Below, piece by piece: positions 34,149-43,355 of a stretch of 64,000 nt of DNA. The stretch is from Bryobacterales bacterium (lineage in GTDB: Bacteria; Acidobacteriota; Terriglobia; Bryobacterales; UBA6623), in assembly GCA_028819235.1 (NCBI GenBank), contig JAPPMC010000129.1:1-64000 (forward strand), read 5' to 3'. The translations under genes were made by a program, and so were the position numbers. Position 1 is the first letter of the stretch. The number at the start of each line of letters is the position of its first letter. The notes beneath the pieces are model-generated. The model did not search any database, was not told the origin of the DNA, and was given only the letters and a program-made list of their open reading frames with translations.

Positions 34149-35963
34149 TCAGGTCCCAAAAGGACGCGCGTCTCGAACCACGATCCGACCGCTGCGGCGT
34201 CCCCTCCATTCGTTCACCTGTAGCGAGCCGGCCAAGTCGAAGCGGCCCACGGTCGACCAGCCAGCCGTGTGGAATTCGGACTCGTCCAGGAGCCCGAGCC
34301 GCTTGGCCCAGTTCGGCGGGGGATTCCACCACACCGCCTCAAAGCGGGCACGTTCCGCGACGACGTTCAGCAACAGGTGCCCGTTCTTCAGGACTCGGCC
34401 CTTGGCCAGCTGGCAGTCGCGGATGCCGAAGAGGGGGGAGCGAAGCCCTTGGCCCCACGGTGCCAGTCGCGTTAGTGCCTCGGCGGACTGCAACAGCATC
34501 CCCATCCGCAGCCAAGAGCCCGGCAGGCGCGCGTCGATGATGTGGGTCGGCTCTGTCGGGAATCCGCCGGCCCCCTTGCGCACGTCGAAACGCTCCATCA
34601 TGAACTTTCGGAATGGTTCTAGGCTCTCCGGCTCGAGTCCGACGCCGCAGGCCGCGGCATGGCCCCCTCCGGAGTCCAGAATCCCGGCCTCCTTCGCCTC
34701 GTTGACAGCGAGGCCGAGATCGAAGCCGAGCGAACTCCTGCCGGATCCGGCAAGGCTGCCGTCCTCGCGCATTGCCAGCGCGATAGCAGGCCAGCCAAAC
34801 TCCCGCACAACACTCGACGCGAGCAGCCCGACGGTCCCAGGCGTTGCCACATCGGTGACGTGCACGTTGACCGGACCACGGGCCAGTTGGGCGCGGCATT
34901 CGTCGCTGTCAAGCTCGCGTCGGGCCCGCTGGCCCAGCTGGACACGCCGGCGGTTGAGCTCGTCTAGCCGGACGGCCATCTCTTGCGCCCTCGCCGGGTT
35001 TGCCTCGCGCAGGCAGCGAGACGCTAGGTCGGATTCGCCCATTCGAGAGCCGGCATTCAGCCGTGGTCCGATTCGCCAGCCGAAGTCGTCGATCGAGTGC
35101 CTCTCCCCAACGCCGGCGCACTCTGCAACGCTCGCGATCCCTAAGCCTACGGCGTCGGGGTCGTCCATCAGGCGCAAGCCGGCGCGCAGCAGCGATCGAT
35201 TGAAGGGTGTATTGACGGGCATGACGTCACATGCCGTGCCGAGGGCGGCCAAGAGAGTGATGCGTTTGCGGACCGCCAGCGTGGCGCCCGCACGGAGACC
35301 CGCGAGGCGCAGAATCGCCCTTGCGACGAACCAGGTGAGCCCGGCCGCGCACAGCGTGCCCTGCTCGCCCGGATCCGGTGACCGGGTGACCCAAGGGTTT
35401 ACGAGCACGGCCGACTCCGGAGGCTGGTCGCTGTGCGGTGGGTGGTGGTCCACAACGACTGGGGCGACTCCCCTCTCGCTGCTGATTCCGTCGATCAGAG
35501 GCCCTGCTGCCGTGCCGCAGTCGAGCACGGCCAGGTGGGAGACACCCGCCTCGGCCAGGCCGGCCATGCAGCGCTCGTTCGGCCCGAATCCCTCCCTGTT
35601 TCTCCGTGGAACGGTCACGAACGGATCCCCATTACCGGGGAACACGGCCCTCAGGGCCTCGATCAGGATTGCCTGAGACGTGGCTCCGTCGACGTCGTAG
35701 TCGCAAAGGATCCCGATCCGGCCAAGCCTAGAGGCACCCAGCAGGCGCTTGGCGGCCCGTTCTACGCCGTCGGGTTGCCCAATCGCGCGAGTGCACTCGG
35801 CCAGGGTGCGCGTTCTCAGGCAGTCCACCGTGTCAAGGTCCCAGTCGCGCGTCGCCAGCGCCATCGCAATCGGGCGCGGCAGGTCTAGCGCCCGCCCGAT
35901 TTCCGTGGCTCGGCGGTCCAATTCCGGCGCTTCCACGGGCCAGGCCCAGGCGAAGGTCTTCAT
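34149..35963 (-). CDS. recJ: Single-stranded-DNA-specific exonuclease RecJ
   Basis: A 5'-3' single-strand exonuclease for recombination and repair, 604 residues. DHH-family motifs are present: DYDVDGATS (88-96), LAVLDCGTA, VVVDHHPPHSD (DHH at 172-174), GPRLNAGSRMG, and the DHHA1 signatures GSGRSS and GGGHAAACG. The C-terminal part is OB-fold-like. All catalytic Asp/His positions appear intact. It is followed on the same strand by nothing close; hemL converges from the other side. Confidence 0.94.
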   Translation of the reverse strand: MKTFAWAWPVEAPELDRRATEIGRALDLPRPIAMALATRDWDLDTVDCLRTRTLAECTRAIGQPDGVERAAKRLLGASRLGRIGILCDYDVDGATSQAILIEALRAVFPGNGDPFVTVPRRNREGFGPNERCMAGLAEAGVSHLAVLDCGTAAGPLIDGISSERGVAPVVVDHHPPHSDQPPESAVLVNPWVTRSPDPGEQGTLCAAGLTWFVARAILRLAGLRAGATLAVRKRITLLAALGTACDVMPVNTPFNRSLLRAGLRLMDDPDAVGLGIASVAECAGVGERHSIDDFGWRIGPRLNAGSRMGESDLASRCLREANPARAQEMAVRLDELNRRRVQLGQRARRELDSDECRAQLARGPVNVHVTDVATPGTVGLLASSVVREFGWPAIALAMREDGSLAGSGRSSLGFDLGLAVNEAKEAGILDSGGGHAAACGVGLEPESLEPFRKFMMERFDVRKGAGGFPTEPTHIIDARLPGSWLRMGMLLQSAEALTRLAPWGQGLRSPLFGIRDCQLAKGRVLKNGHLLLNVVAERARFEAVWWNPPPNWAKRLGLLDESEFHTAGWSTVGRFDLAGSLQVNEWRGRRSGRIVVRDARPFGT

Positions 35964-36090
35964 CGCTGGGAAAGGTTCGCCCGATCTTCGTCGCTGAGGC
36001 AGTCTTCAAGCGCCCGCAGGCTCCAGTCGTCTTGACGGGAAGGATCCACGCCCAGGCGGCCGCGTGCCTGGATCGGGCGGTTGCGCGGCT

Positions 36091-37710
36091 TCACTTCGCC
36101 TTGGCTCCTGCCGCCCCGGATGCGCGGTCGGCCGCTCGGTGCAGGCGGCGGGCTATTCCGATTTCTTTTTCCGGGCGAAGAAGAGGGAAGAGGATAACGT
36201 CGCGGATCGTTGGGGAGTCCGTGAGCAACATCACGAGCCTGTCAATGCCGATTCCCTCTCCCGCTGTCGGGGGCAGTCCGTAGCACATGGCGCGGACGTA
36301 GTCCTCGTCGACCGCGTGGGCCTCGGCGTCCCCAGCAGCCCGTGCGGCGGCCTGTTCCTCAAAGCGCCTCAGCTGTTCCAACGGGTCGTTCAGCTCAGAG
36401 TAGCCGTTGGCGATCTCCATTCCCCCACAGAACACCTCGAAGCGCTCCACCCAGTTTGGGTCGTCCGCCTTCTGCTTTGACAGGGGAGACGCTTCTACCG
36501 GGTAGCCGTGCACTGCCGTCGGCTGGATCAGACGTGGCTCGCAGGCCGCCTCGAATAGGCGAAGGAGCGCCAGTCCTGCCGAGATCCCGTCCGGAAGGTC
36601 GATCTCTGTCCCGTACCGGGACTTGAGCCCGGCGGCAAGCTGGCGGAGGCTGCCGATATCGTGCAGGTCGTCGACCTGCGGCCTTGTTCGCGGGTCGGGC
36701 CAATACTCCGACACCGCTTCGTGCATCGTCAGCCGCTGCAGCTTTGAGAAGTCGATCCGGTGTTCTCCAAACTGGGCCGTGTGGCCACCGTCCAAGGCCG
36801 CTTCTGCCGACGCCTGCAGGAGTTCCTCGGTGAAGCCCATCAGCACCTTGTAGTCGCTGTAGGCCTCATAGAACTCGAGCATGGTGAACTCGGGGTTGTG
36901 CTGCTTGGAGATCCCCTCGTTGCGGAAGTTCCGGTTGATCTCGTAGACGCGGTCCAGCCCGCCGACCGTGAGCCGTTTCAGGTACAGCTCCGGTGCGATG
37001 CGCAAGTACAGATCGACGTCTAGCGTGTTGTGGTGCGTCTTGAACGGCCGGGCGTGGGCGCCGCCATAGAGAGGCTGCATCATCGGTGTCTCGACTTCGA
37101 TGTAGCCTCGTTCCACGAATCGCTTGCGCAGCGCCCGGATGATGCGGTCGCGCGTGACGAACGTGTCCCTTACGGCATCGTTGGCGATGAGGTCCACGGC
37201 CCGCTGCCGGTATCGAATCTCCACGTCCTGGAGGCCGTGGAACTTCTCTGGGGGCGGCAAGATCCCCTTGGCAAGGAATTGCAGGGCGCTGGCCCGAACG
37301 GTCAGCTCGCCAGTCCTCGTGCGAAATACGCGTCCCTCGACCCCGATGCTGTCGCCGGCATCCAGCAGCTTGTACAGCTCGAAGTCACGCTCTTCGACCT
37401 CGTCCCGGCGGACATAGATCTGGATACGGACTCCGTCCTGCCTCATGGTGGCAAAGCCCGCTCGGCCCTGCCTACGCTTTGTGATGAGGCGTCCGCAGAT
37501 CCTGGCCGCAGGCTGGTCTCGCTCTAGACTCTCGCCGTCAAGCGGGTCGTATGCTTCGCGGATCTGCGCTACCGTCTTCGAGAATTCGAAGCGGTGCGGG
37601 TAGGGCTCGAAACCGAGCTCCTTGATGCGCGCGATCTTTGCGTACCGCTGCTGGAAGATTCTCTCGGCTGGGGACACGCTGTCGCCTCGCAGGGGGGCCA
37701 GAATCCCCAT
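36091..37710 (-). CDS. lysS: Lysyl-tRNA synthetase, class II
   Basis: A 539-residue class II lysyl-tRNA synthetase. It has an N-terminal OB-fold anticodon domain (LITKRRQGRAGFATMRQDG, LQFLAKGILPPPEKFHGLQD) and the class II core. Motif 2 is INRNFRNEGISKQHNPEFTM and motif 3 is GEGIGIDRLVMLLTDSPTIR, with LEFYEAYSDY between. The start is uncertain: ATG 37710 (MGILAPLRGD) has no strong ribosome site, and the frame is open further upstream. It stands 126 bp downstream of recJ's start, same strand. Confidence 0.94.
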   Translation of the reverse strand: MGILAPLRGDSVSPAERIFQQRYAKIARIKELGFEPYPHRFEFSKTVAQIREAYDPLDGESLERDQPAARICGRLITKRRQGRAGFATMRQDGVRIQIYVRRDEVEERDFELYKLLDAGDSIGVEGRVFRTRTGELTVRASALQFLAKGILPPPEKFHGLQDVEIRYRQRAVDLIANDAVRDTFVTRDRIIRALRKRFVERGYIEVETPMMQPLYGGAHARPFKTHHNTLDVDLYLRIAPELYLKRLTVGGLDRVYEINRNFRNEGISKQHNPEFTMLEFYEAYSDYKVLMGFTEELLQASAEAALDGGHTAQFGEHRIDFSKLQRLTMHEAVSEYWPDPRTRPQVDDLHDIGSLRQLAAGLKSRYGTEIDLPDGISAGLALLRLFEAACEPRLIQPTAVHGYPVEASPLSKQKADDPNWVERFEVFCGGMEIANGYSELNDPLEQLRRFEEQAAARAAGDAEAHAVDEDYVRAMCYGLPPTAGEGIGIDRLVMLLTDSPTIRDVILFPLLRPEKEIGIARRLHRAADRASGAAGAKAK

Positions 37711-38043
37711 CGTAGCCCAGCACGGGGTCCGGTCAGCCTCCGCCGCGAGTGCAGCCCGCGCGCACGCAGCCCGCGTCAGCGATGCCTGTGACATACGGGT
37801 TCGTGTTCCAATTCCCTTCCGCAGGGAGGGCGGGGCCGACCGCTGGAGCGACTCGAATTGCCTAGGGACTCCACCGGGTCTCCCTGACGTCAATCAACAC
37901 GCCGCTGGTCAGGTACGCCGGGTGCCGGAGACGTGCATGGGTGGATGGGACGGGCTCAAGGGCAACCAACCGCGAGTCTGTCACGGACGTCGAGGCGTAG
38001 GACCCGCAGACGCACATCGCTCGCGAACACCGGCTCTGGGCTA
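37711..38043. other. Gene-free stretch between lysS and the receptor fragment
   Basis: No gene supported. A frame reading away from the receptor fragment's stop has faint similarity to the expected continuation of such receptors, suggesting decay rather than new coding. Confidence 0.3.
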
Positions 38044-38757
38044 TCAGTTCTTCCCGTTGACGTTTCCCCGCCTGCGCTGGCTTCCGGCATTGATGACCAG
38101 TCCTACGGCCCGAGGAAGTGGAACCGAGACCCTCACCCCGTAGTTGTTCGACCTCGCCGGCTGGACCTTGCCAACTTGGAAGAAGGATCGAGCGGAGAAC
38201 ACGCTGTTGCCGTGAGTTTCGTGGATCTCCGCGTGCCAGCGACGAACGCCGGGCGCGGCCAGATGGATCGGTCGCTGAACCGGCATGCCGAACTCGGTAG
38301 CGAAGTAGCCGTTCGAGACGTCGAATTCGCGCACGATCGTAGCGCTCGTTCCCATTCGCACGTTGATTTCCTTGAGCACATTGTTGTCCACCAAGGTGAG
38401 CTGAACATTCTCATTGCGCCGGCTCTCACCGGTCTCGGTGTCAACCTCACCGAGCAGATTCATCTCGGTGCGTGCCTGACGGCGCTCCTGATCGACTTGG
38501 CCCGAAGCGGAACCTGCGTTATCGCCGACGGAATCGAGGCGGTCTGGAGGCTCAGCCAGCATCTCGGCGGAAGACTCGTCCCTATCCGAGGGTTCACGCT
38601 GAGCGAGCGCCGCTTCGCCTGCGGACAGGATCAACGCAAGCAGCAGACCGCCCGCATAACACAGCCACCCGTGGGTCACTCCGCGTTGCGGCACCGTGGT
38701 CTGGTGACCACGTCCCATCTGATACCGAGGAGCGTACTGGGGCGACGGTAATCGCAT
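38044..38757 (-). pseudogene. N-terminal fragment of a large acidobacterial receptor-like protein
   Basis: A 237-residue frame with an internal hydrophobic leader (about 31-52). The segment RTEMNLLGEVDTETGESRRNENVQL, then IHETHGNSVFSARSFFQVGKVQPARSNNYG, resembles the N-terminal/plug part of long TonB-receptor-like proteins of Acidobacteria, normally near a thousand residues. It ends soon after the point where the beta barrel should begin (GNVNGKN then two stops). No continuation is convincing downstream. I read it as a truncated, probably non-functional copy at the edge of the accessory island. Confidence 0.5.
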
Positions 38758-39059
38758 GGTCGAGGCTCTCGAAGGTCTCGCCCCCTAACTGTAGGTTGAT
38801 CGACAGTCGCGCGACCGATCGGACGAGGGCTCGGTAGGCAGGACAAGGTGGCGGCTTCTCCATTGCGAGACGCCAGGAATGAGCGAGAGCCGCTGTCGAA
38901 CGTGCGGTCATTGCGAACTCCAGATCGAGACCGAGGCGCTCATCGGTGCGGTGGAGCTGGAGGCTCCTGAGGCGCGACGGCGGCAGGGCGGGGGCGAGGT
39001 GGAGGACTTGCTGGCGCACGTGCTGCAGACAACTCTGAGCTGGCACAGAAGTCCCTGAA
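38758..39059. other. Gene-free stretch upstream of Tn5-like remnant
   Basis: The plus strand has an open frame but I could not align it to the N-terminal or catalytic part of an IS4-family transposase. It is probably degraded IS sequence or unrelated DNA. Confidence 0.3.
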
Positions 39060-39551
39060 ATGGCTACCGCTGAGCAGGCCGGAGGCCTCAGCAAACTCTG
39101 GGCCCGACTTTCCGTGTGCCGGTGCGAGGCGGGCTGGGGAATCGGTGAGTTCCTCCGCGCACTCAAAGGCGGCCTGCGCATCGACGACCGTCGCCTCAGA
39201 ACGGCGAAACCGCCGAAGGAATCCCTGGCGTTCGATGTCATAACGACCTGGCGGACGTACTCCCTTGCGCGCTATGCGCCCCACACTCTGACGGAATATG
39301 GGCTGAAGTCGGACGAGAAGCGCGTGACTTGGGGGCAGATGCAGTGCAAGTGGCCGCTGCCGCCTGAGGAGCGGGTACGCAAATCGGGCGACACTTGGAC
39401 TTGGGTGGCCCTGGTGGCGCGTATTGTCGGGTCCCGTCCCGCCAACCGTCGGTCCCTGCCGGGCGACGACGGATTATCGCGGTCCTGCGTCGATTGGTGG
39501 CAGGCGGTCGAGGCTACGAAGGCCCTACGGGAGACAGGAGTCGAGTCTTGA
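39060..39551 (+). pseudogene. C-terminal remnant of an IS4/Tn5-family transposase
   Basis: Codes for about 160 residues matching the Tn5/IS4 C-terminus. WGIGEFLRALKGGLRIDDRRL corresponds to the family WxIEEFxRxLKSGCRIExxxL block. DVITTWRTYSLARYAP follows, then the ARIVGSRPANRR...WWQAVE segment that ends Tn5 transposase. In hand alignment the catalytic Glu of the YREK signature is Gly here, and the two preceding catalytic Asp regions are absent. It is therefore a dead fragment. It flanks the helicase island on its left. Confidence 0.7.
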
Positions 39552-40076
39552 GTGCGGAAGACGAGGTCGCCTGGACGGCATGGGTGTGCGTCACTGCGGG
39601 CAAGACAGGGCCCGCGCCCGTCGCACGGTCGTCCCAATCAGGGCAGATTCGGCATGCAATGGCAATGGGCCCCCGCGACCGCCCTCGATCTACATACTTG
39701 GCCTGCGTCTGCGGCGGCCGCCACCCACCCATCCCCACACATCGGTGCCACCGATCGGGAGCGGGTCTGGAATCCCCGCGAACATGACAACTTGCACGCC
39801 CCTTCCGTGATTGCAGAGTCAAGGTCCGTAAATCGGGCTGGAGTCCGAATCCAAAGTGAGTCCTCTCTGGTCGAGCGCCGGATCGCTAGGCTCCGATGCT
39901 TGTGATAGTCTGGACTCCGCTCTGAATCGCAGCCTGCGTAGCGTACCCATGTGACGAAGCGAGTCGGGCGGTACGGGGACATCTAGGACCAGCCTGCGAC
40001 GGGCGGTTTAGCTCCCACTCCGCCACGCAACCAGCCACTCAGGGGCTTTACGGGCGGCAAACAGGATCGTTTGCGG
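39552..40076. other. Gene-free stretch before helicase gene
   Basis: No convincing gene on either strand. AGGA at 40063-40066 probably belongs to the helicase ribosome site. Confidence 0.35.
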
Positions 40077-42920
40077 ATGGCAAGCACCGAGACGCTTCCG
40101 CGCATCACCTCGTTTCAGCCGGACTATCCCTCAGCGGCTCACGTGACGGGGAGGCGCGGCGCAGACCGTCGTCTGCGCCTGCACCAGCAGGTCCTTGAGG
40201 AGATCGGCGAGCGCCCGCGAATCAGCAAGCGTCTCTCGATTGTGGTCCAGCAGATGGCTGCACTGGGCAGAAGCACTATCGTCAAGGGCTGCAGTGGCCA
40301 TGCCAACAGGGGGTGGCGCAGGACACCCCTCGGTGGACATCACGGCATGCACTACTACCTGTGGTGGTCTCCCCAGGGCACTCGGCAGACCCGCAAGTTT
40401 GCGAGCCTAGAGAGGGATTCGATCCTGCTTCGCGCTGTCCGGCATCACGACGACCACCGGCCACTCAATGTCGGCAGGCTGATGGACTACCACACGCTGG
40501 AATGGCAGGATCTTGACGGCGACTCTGCCAGCTGCTTCCAGCCTCCTTGGACAGACGTTCAGGAACTGTTTGCCTTGGAGGACAGACCCGTGCGAATGGT
40601 GTATGGGTATCCCGGGTCGGGAAAGACGGTGGCCCTGTGGAAAGCTGTCGAGGCTCGCACCGCGGGCAGGACCATATACCTGTCGTGGTCGCCAGCTCTC
40701 ATCCGGCAGGCGCGGGCCAGATTTTCTGCGTTCGCTCCTCCCGGTGCGGCTGTCGATGCCCGGGACTTCAGCACATTCCTCGGCGAGCTTTGCGGCACTG
40801 ATGTGCGACGCCAGTCGCTCACAGCCAGCCGAGCGGAGTTCAAGCATGCATTTGAGTGGTGGAAGATCAGCGACCACTTGGGGCCGTGGAAGAAGCGGAT
40901 GGACGCCTTGCATGCCGAACTGCGTGCGGTCCTGTTCGGATGCGCCGTCCCGGGAATGTTCAACTGCTCAGCCAACGGGTTTCGGCTCAGCGACGAGGCG
41001 TACTTGTCGGCCGGCGCCAGTTCTGTGGGGCGCGACGCCGGGGTGCAGGTGCTGGAATCGATCCGCCGTGCGGGCTGGAGGACATGGTACGACCATGTCT
41101 TTCCCGAGATCGCGGCAGCCAAGACTGCGATGGAGCGACTGCGCAGAGGCTTTCTGCCAGACGGGCTGGTCGATTTTGACCGCATCGTCGTAGACGAGCT
41201 TCAGGACCTGACTTTGCTCGAATCGGCGGTCATCGCCGAGTACTGCCGAGCCTTGGCGGCCAAGAGGGGCCGCGCGCCGTGGCTGTTGATGGCCTTCGAC
41301 GACGGCCAGACAGTCCGACCGTCCGGATTCCATGCGGGCCGGCTCAATTCGTTGCTTCACGATTGGCTGACGGTTCCTGAGGAGTTCAATCTCGAGCGCA
41401 ACGTGCGCAGTCCCGGGGCGATCGCGGGGGTCGTTGAACGCGCATCCATCCTTTACACCGTGATCCGAAAGCGATCGCGGCCGGTCGATCAGCGCCGGCA
41501 GTTGGCGGATCGTGACGGCGCAGCTCGCGTCGACTCGAGGATCATCTACACGGAGCTCGACGACAGGACTCAGGCGCAACGGCTGCTGGTCAGACTCGGC
41601 GAGGTCGATGACGTGGCGGTAGTCACCCCCGAAGGCGTCGTGCCCGACTGGGTGCCGAAGGAGTCTCGCGACGCGATCCTAACTCCTGAGGATGCTAAAG
41701 GACTCGAATACGCGTCAGTTTGCGTCCTTGATCTGGCCCCAGTTCTCAAGGCACTGCGGCGGAGCGTGGACGAGCAGGACCCGCTGGAAATCCATCAGCG
41801 GCGGACCGCCATTGACCGCCTGCGCGTGGCTCTGAGCCGTGCGACCGAAAACTTGATTCTGGTTGACGTAGCACCCGACGACCTTGGGCGAGAGCTCTGC
41901 TTGCAGCTGCTGGGCTCTGCGGAACGATTTACCGCCAGCGACCTGCTCGAGCTCTTCGATGACGCCGATGCTCCCCCAGACGAGAGGGTCTATACGCGCA
42001 CCGGCGACGCCAAGGCGTTGATGGAAGTCAACCTGCGGCGTGCCTGGCAGAGGGCGCTGCAGGCGCTCCGGCTTCTCGGCGGGACGCGGGACAGCGTCCT
42101 CGTCGACGACGAGGCGGTCCAATCCGAAGTTTGTCTCACCGTGCTGGCCGTTGCCGCCCGGAGGCTGACCGAGGACGAACTGGAGGCCGAGCAGCGTAAC
42201 GACATCGGTGAGACCGCACGTAAGGTGGCGGTGAAATGGGGGAACTCGAGACAGGCAACCGCAGTGAGAGAACTGGTCTCGTGGACACGAGAACCCGCCG
42301 ATTCCCCTCTGGACCTGCTTGAGTGCGGGCTGGAGTTGGGCGAGCCGGACCGGGCATGGTTCGAGGATGCACTGGCACCGGTCCACCAAGCTCTGCGGAA
42401 AGCCCTTCGGCGCAGCGCGGCCGACCCTAGTTTCGCACCTCGGATAGCCCGCAAGATCGACGGCTGCTTGAGGCTTGCAGGCGTGATGGGCGAGGTGGGC
42501 AAGGAGGTCGAGCGCCTCCGAGGGATCGCAGCGGAGGCGCTCGCGAGAGAAGCCAAGTTTCCAGCCGCGAGCAAGATGCTGTCGCTCGTCAAGGAACCTG
42601 ACCCGAGAACGGTCGGGATGATTGCGGAGGGCCTCGGCCGGTACGCGCAGGCTGCCACAGCATTTGAAGACGCGGCCCTGCGCGAGGCCGCGCTTCGCAA
42701 TTGGCGCTTGGCGGGGAACTTCGAGAAAGCGTTAAGCCTGGCCGATGGCCAGACAAAGGAGGACCTGCAGTGGCTAATTGCTACGGAAAAGCATATGAGC
42801 GTGCGGCCGTTTGAGTTGCAGGAGCGGATCTCGCCGTCAGAGCGATCGCGGCTCACCAAGGCAACGCGCATGCCGGCGAGGACCAAACCTGTCCAGAAAG
42901 GTGCCAAGCCCCGCAGATGA
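40077..42920 (+). CDS. UvrD/Rep-like superfamily I helicase with novel N-terminal domain and C-terminal tail
   Basis: A 947-residue SF1 helicase-like ATPase. Walker A GYPGSGKT is at 177-184, the Walker B/DExx box DELQD at about 373-377, motif V DAKGLEYASV near 539-548, and motif VI RLRVALSRATENLIL near 581-595. The 176-residue N-terminal region is not a known helicase part. It contains NRGWRRTPLGG, HYYLWWSPQG and RAVRHHDDH, and reads like a separate small domain. The C-terminal ~300 residues are helical and end in a 59-residue tail that is duplicated as a separate downstream gene. ATG 40077 is chosen over TTG 40071. It could be a repair or anti-phage helicase; I do not recognise the exact family. 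Confidence 0.8.
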   Translation: MASTETLPRITSFQPDYPSAAHVTGRRGADRRLRLHQQVLEEIGERPRISKRLSIVVQQMAALGRSTIVKGCSGHANRGWRRTPLGGHHGMHYYLWWSPQGTRQTRKFASLERDSILLRAVRHHDDHRPLNVGRLMDYHTLEWQDLDGDSASCFQPPWTDVQELFALEDRPVRMVYGYPGSGKTVALWKAVEARTAGRTIYLSWSPALIRQARARFSAFAPPGAAVDARDFSTFLGELCGTDVRRQSLTASRAEFKHAFEWWKISDHLGPWKKRMDALHAELRAVLFGCAVPGMFNCSANGFRLSDEAYLSAGASSVGRDAGVQVLESIRRAGWRTWYDHVFPEIAAAKTAMERLRRGFLPDGLVDFDRIVVDELQDLTLLESAVIAEYCRALAAKRGRAPWLLMAFDDGQTVRPSGFHAGRLNSLLHDWLTVPEEFNLERNVRSPGAIAGVVERASILYTVIRKRSRPVDQRRQLADRDGAARVDSRIIYTELDDRTQAQRLLVRLGEVDDVAVVTPEGVVPDWVPKESRDAILTPEDAKGLEYASVCVLDLAPVLKALRRSVDEQDPLEIHQRRTAIDRLRVALSRATENLILVDVAPDDLGRELCLQLLGSAERFTASDLLELFDDADAPPDERVYTRTGDAKALMEVNLRRAWQRALQALRLLGGTRDSVLVDDEAVQSEVCLTVLAVAARRLTEDELEAEQRNDIGETARKVAVKWGNSRQATAVRELVSWTREPADSPLDLLECGLELGEPDRAWFEDALAPVHQALRKALRRSAADPSFAPRIARKIDGCLRLAGVMGEVGKEVERLRGIAAEALAREAKFPAASKMLSLVKEPDPRTVGMIAEGLGRYAQAATAFEDAALREAALRNWRLAGNFEKALSLADGQTKEDLQWLIATEKHMSVRPFELQERISPSERSRLTKATRMPARTKPVQKGAKPRR

Positions 42921-43205
42921 ACTGGGTGATTGCATCACGACGGGATGGTGGAGATGCCGAGAGGAAAGAATAGGTCCTACCGTCAAATGCGGATAGAGGA
43001 TTTCATCGATTCCAAGTCTGAGGTGCACAGTTGGCGAAAGCAAGGGCGTTTCGAGAGAGCACTGCGGCTGGCCGAAGGCCGGGCCAAGGCTGACTTGCAG
43101 TGGATGATCGAGACCGAATCGCTCATGAAGCGCCGTCCGGTCGGTATTCAGGATCGCCTAACGAATGCTGAAAGAAAAAGGCTTGGCAAGGCGATGCGTC
43201 TGCCG
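42699..43205 (+). repeat. Diverged tandem duplication of helicase tail coding sequence
   Basis: Two 177-bp units, 42699-42875 (end of the helicase) and 43029-43205 (inside the next gene), encode homologous 59-residue segments. Hand alignment gives 31 identical residues of 59, without gaps. Conserved features are WR..G.FE.AL.LA.G, K.DLQW.I.TE..M, and RP...Q.R....ER.RL.KA.R.P. Confidence 0.85.
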
Positions 43206-43235
43206 CGCCCGAGAAAGAAGCCCCGCTTCGACTGA
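42945..43235 (+). CDS. Free-standing helicase-tail paralogue (96 residues)
   Basis: A small basic protein starting 24 bp after the helicase stop. ATG 42945 and ATG 42954 are both possible starts; TTG 42930 is less likely. The first ~28 residues (PRGKNRSYRQMRIEDFIDSKSEVH) are unique. The rest copies the helicase C-terminal tail, 31 of 59 residues identical, including KADLQWMIETE and RLGKAMRLP. An intact frame and conservative substitutions argue that it is expressed. It may be an adaptor, inhibitor or assembly factor that mimics the helicase tail; no family name is known to me. Confidence 0.75.
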   Translation: MVEMPRGKNRSYRQMRIEDFIDSKSEVHSWRKQGRFERALRLAEGRAKADLQWMIETESLMKRRPVGIQDRLTNAERKRLGKAMRLPRPRKKPRFD

Positions 43236-43355
43236 CTCCTGCACCAGCAGTGGCGCAACTTACCGTCCAGTCTCTGGCGACGTAAGCGTTCGGGCCGAGT
43301 GTGACGGGCGGCACGATCGTTCGCCTCATCCGCGCCAGCCTAGCCGAACGCCCAG

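Noticed and set aside
34267..35676. 469-residue open frame antisense to recJ
   Set aside because: It is the reverse complement of a high-GC gene, Ser/Arg/Pro-rich with no domain; recJ motifs are clear on the other strand.
38594..39241. 215-residue minus-strand frame across the receptor fragment and Tn5 remnant
   Set aside because: Low-complexity with no family match; the plus-strand transposase similarity is better.
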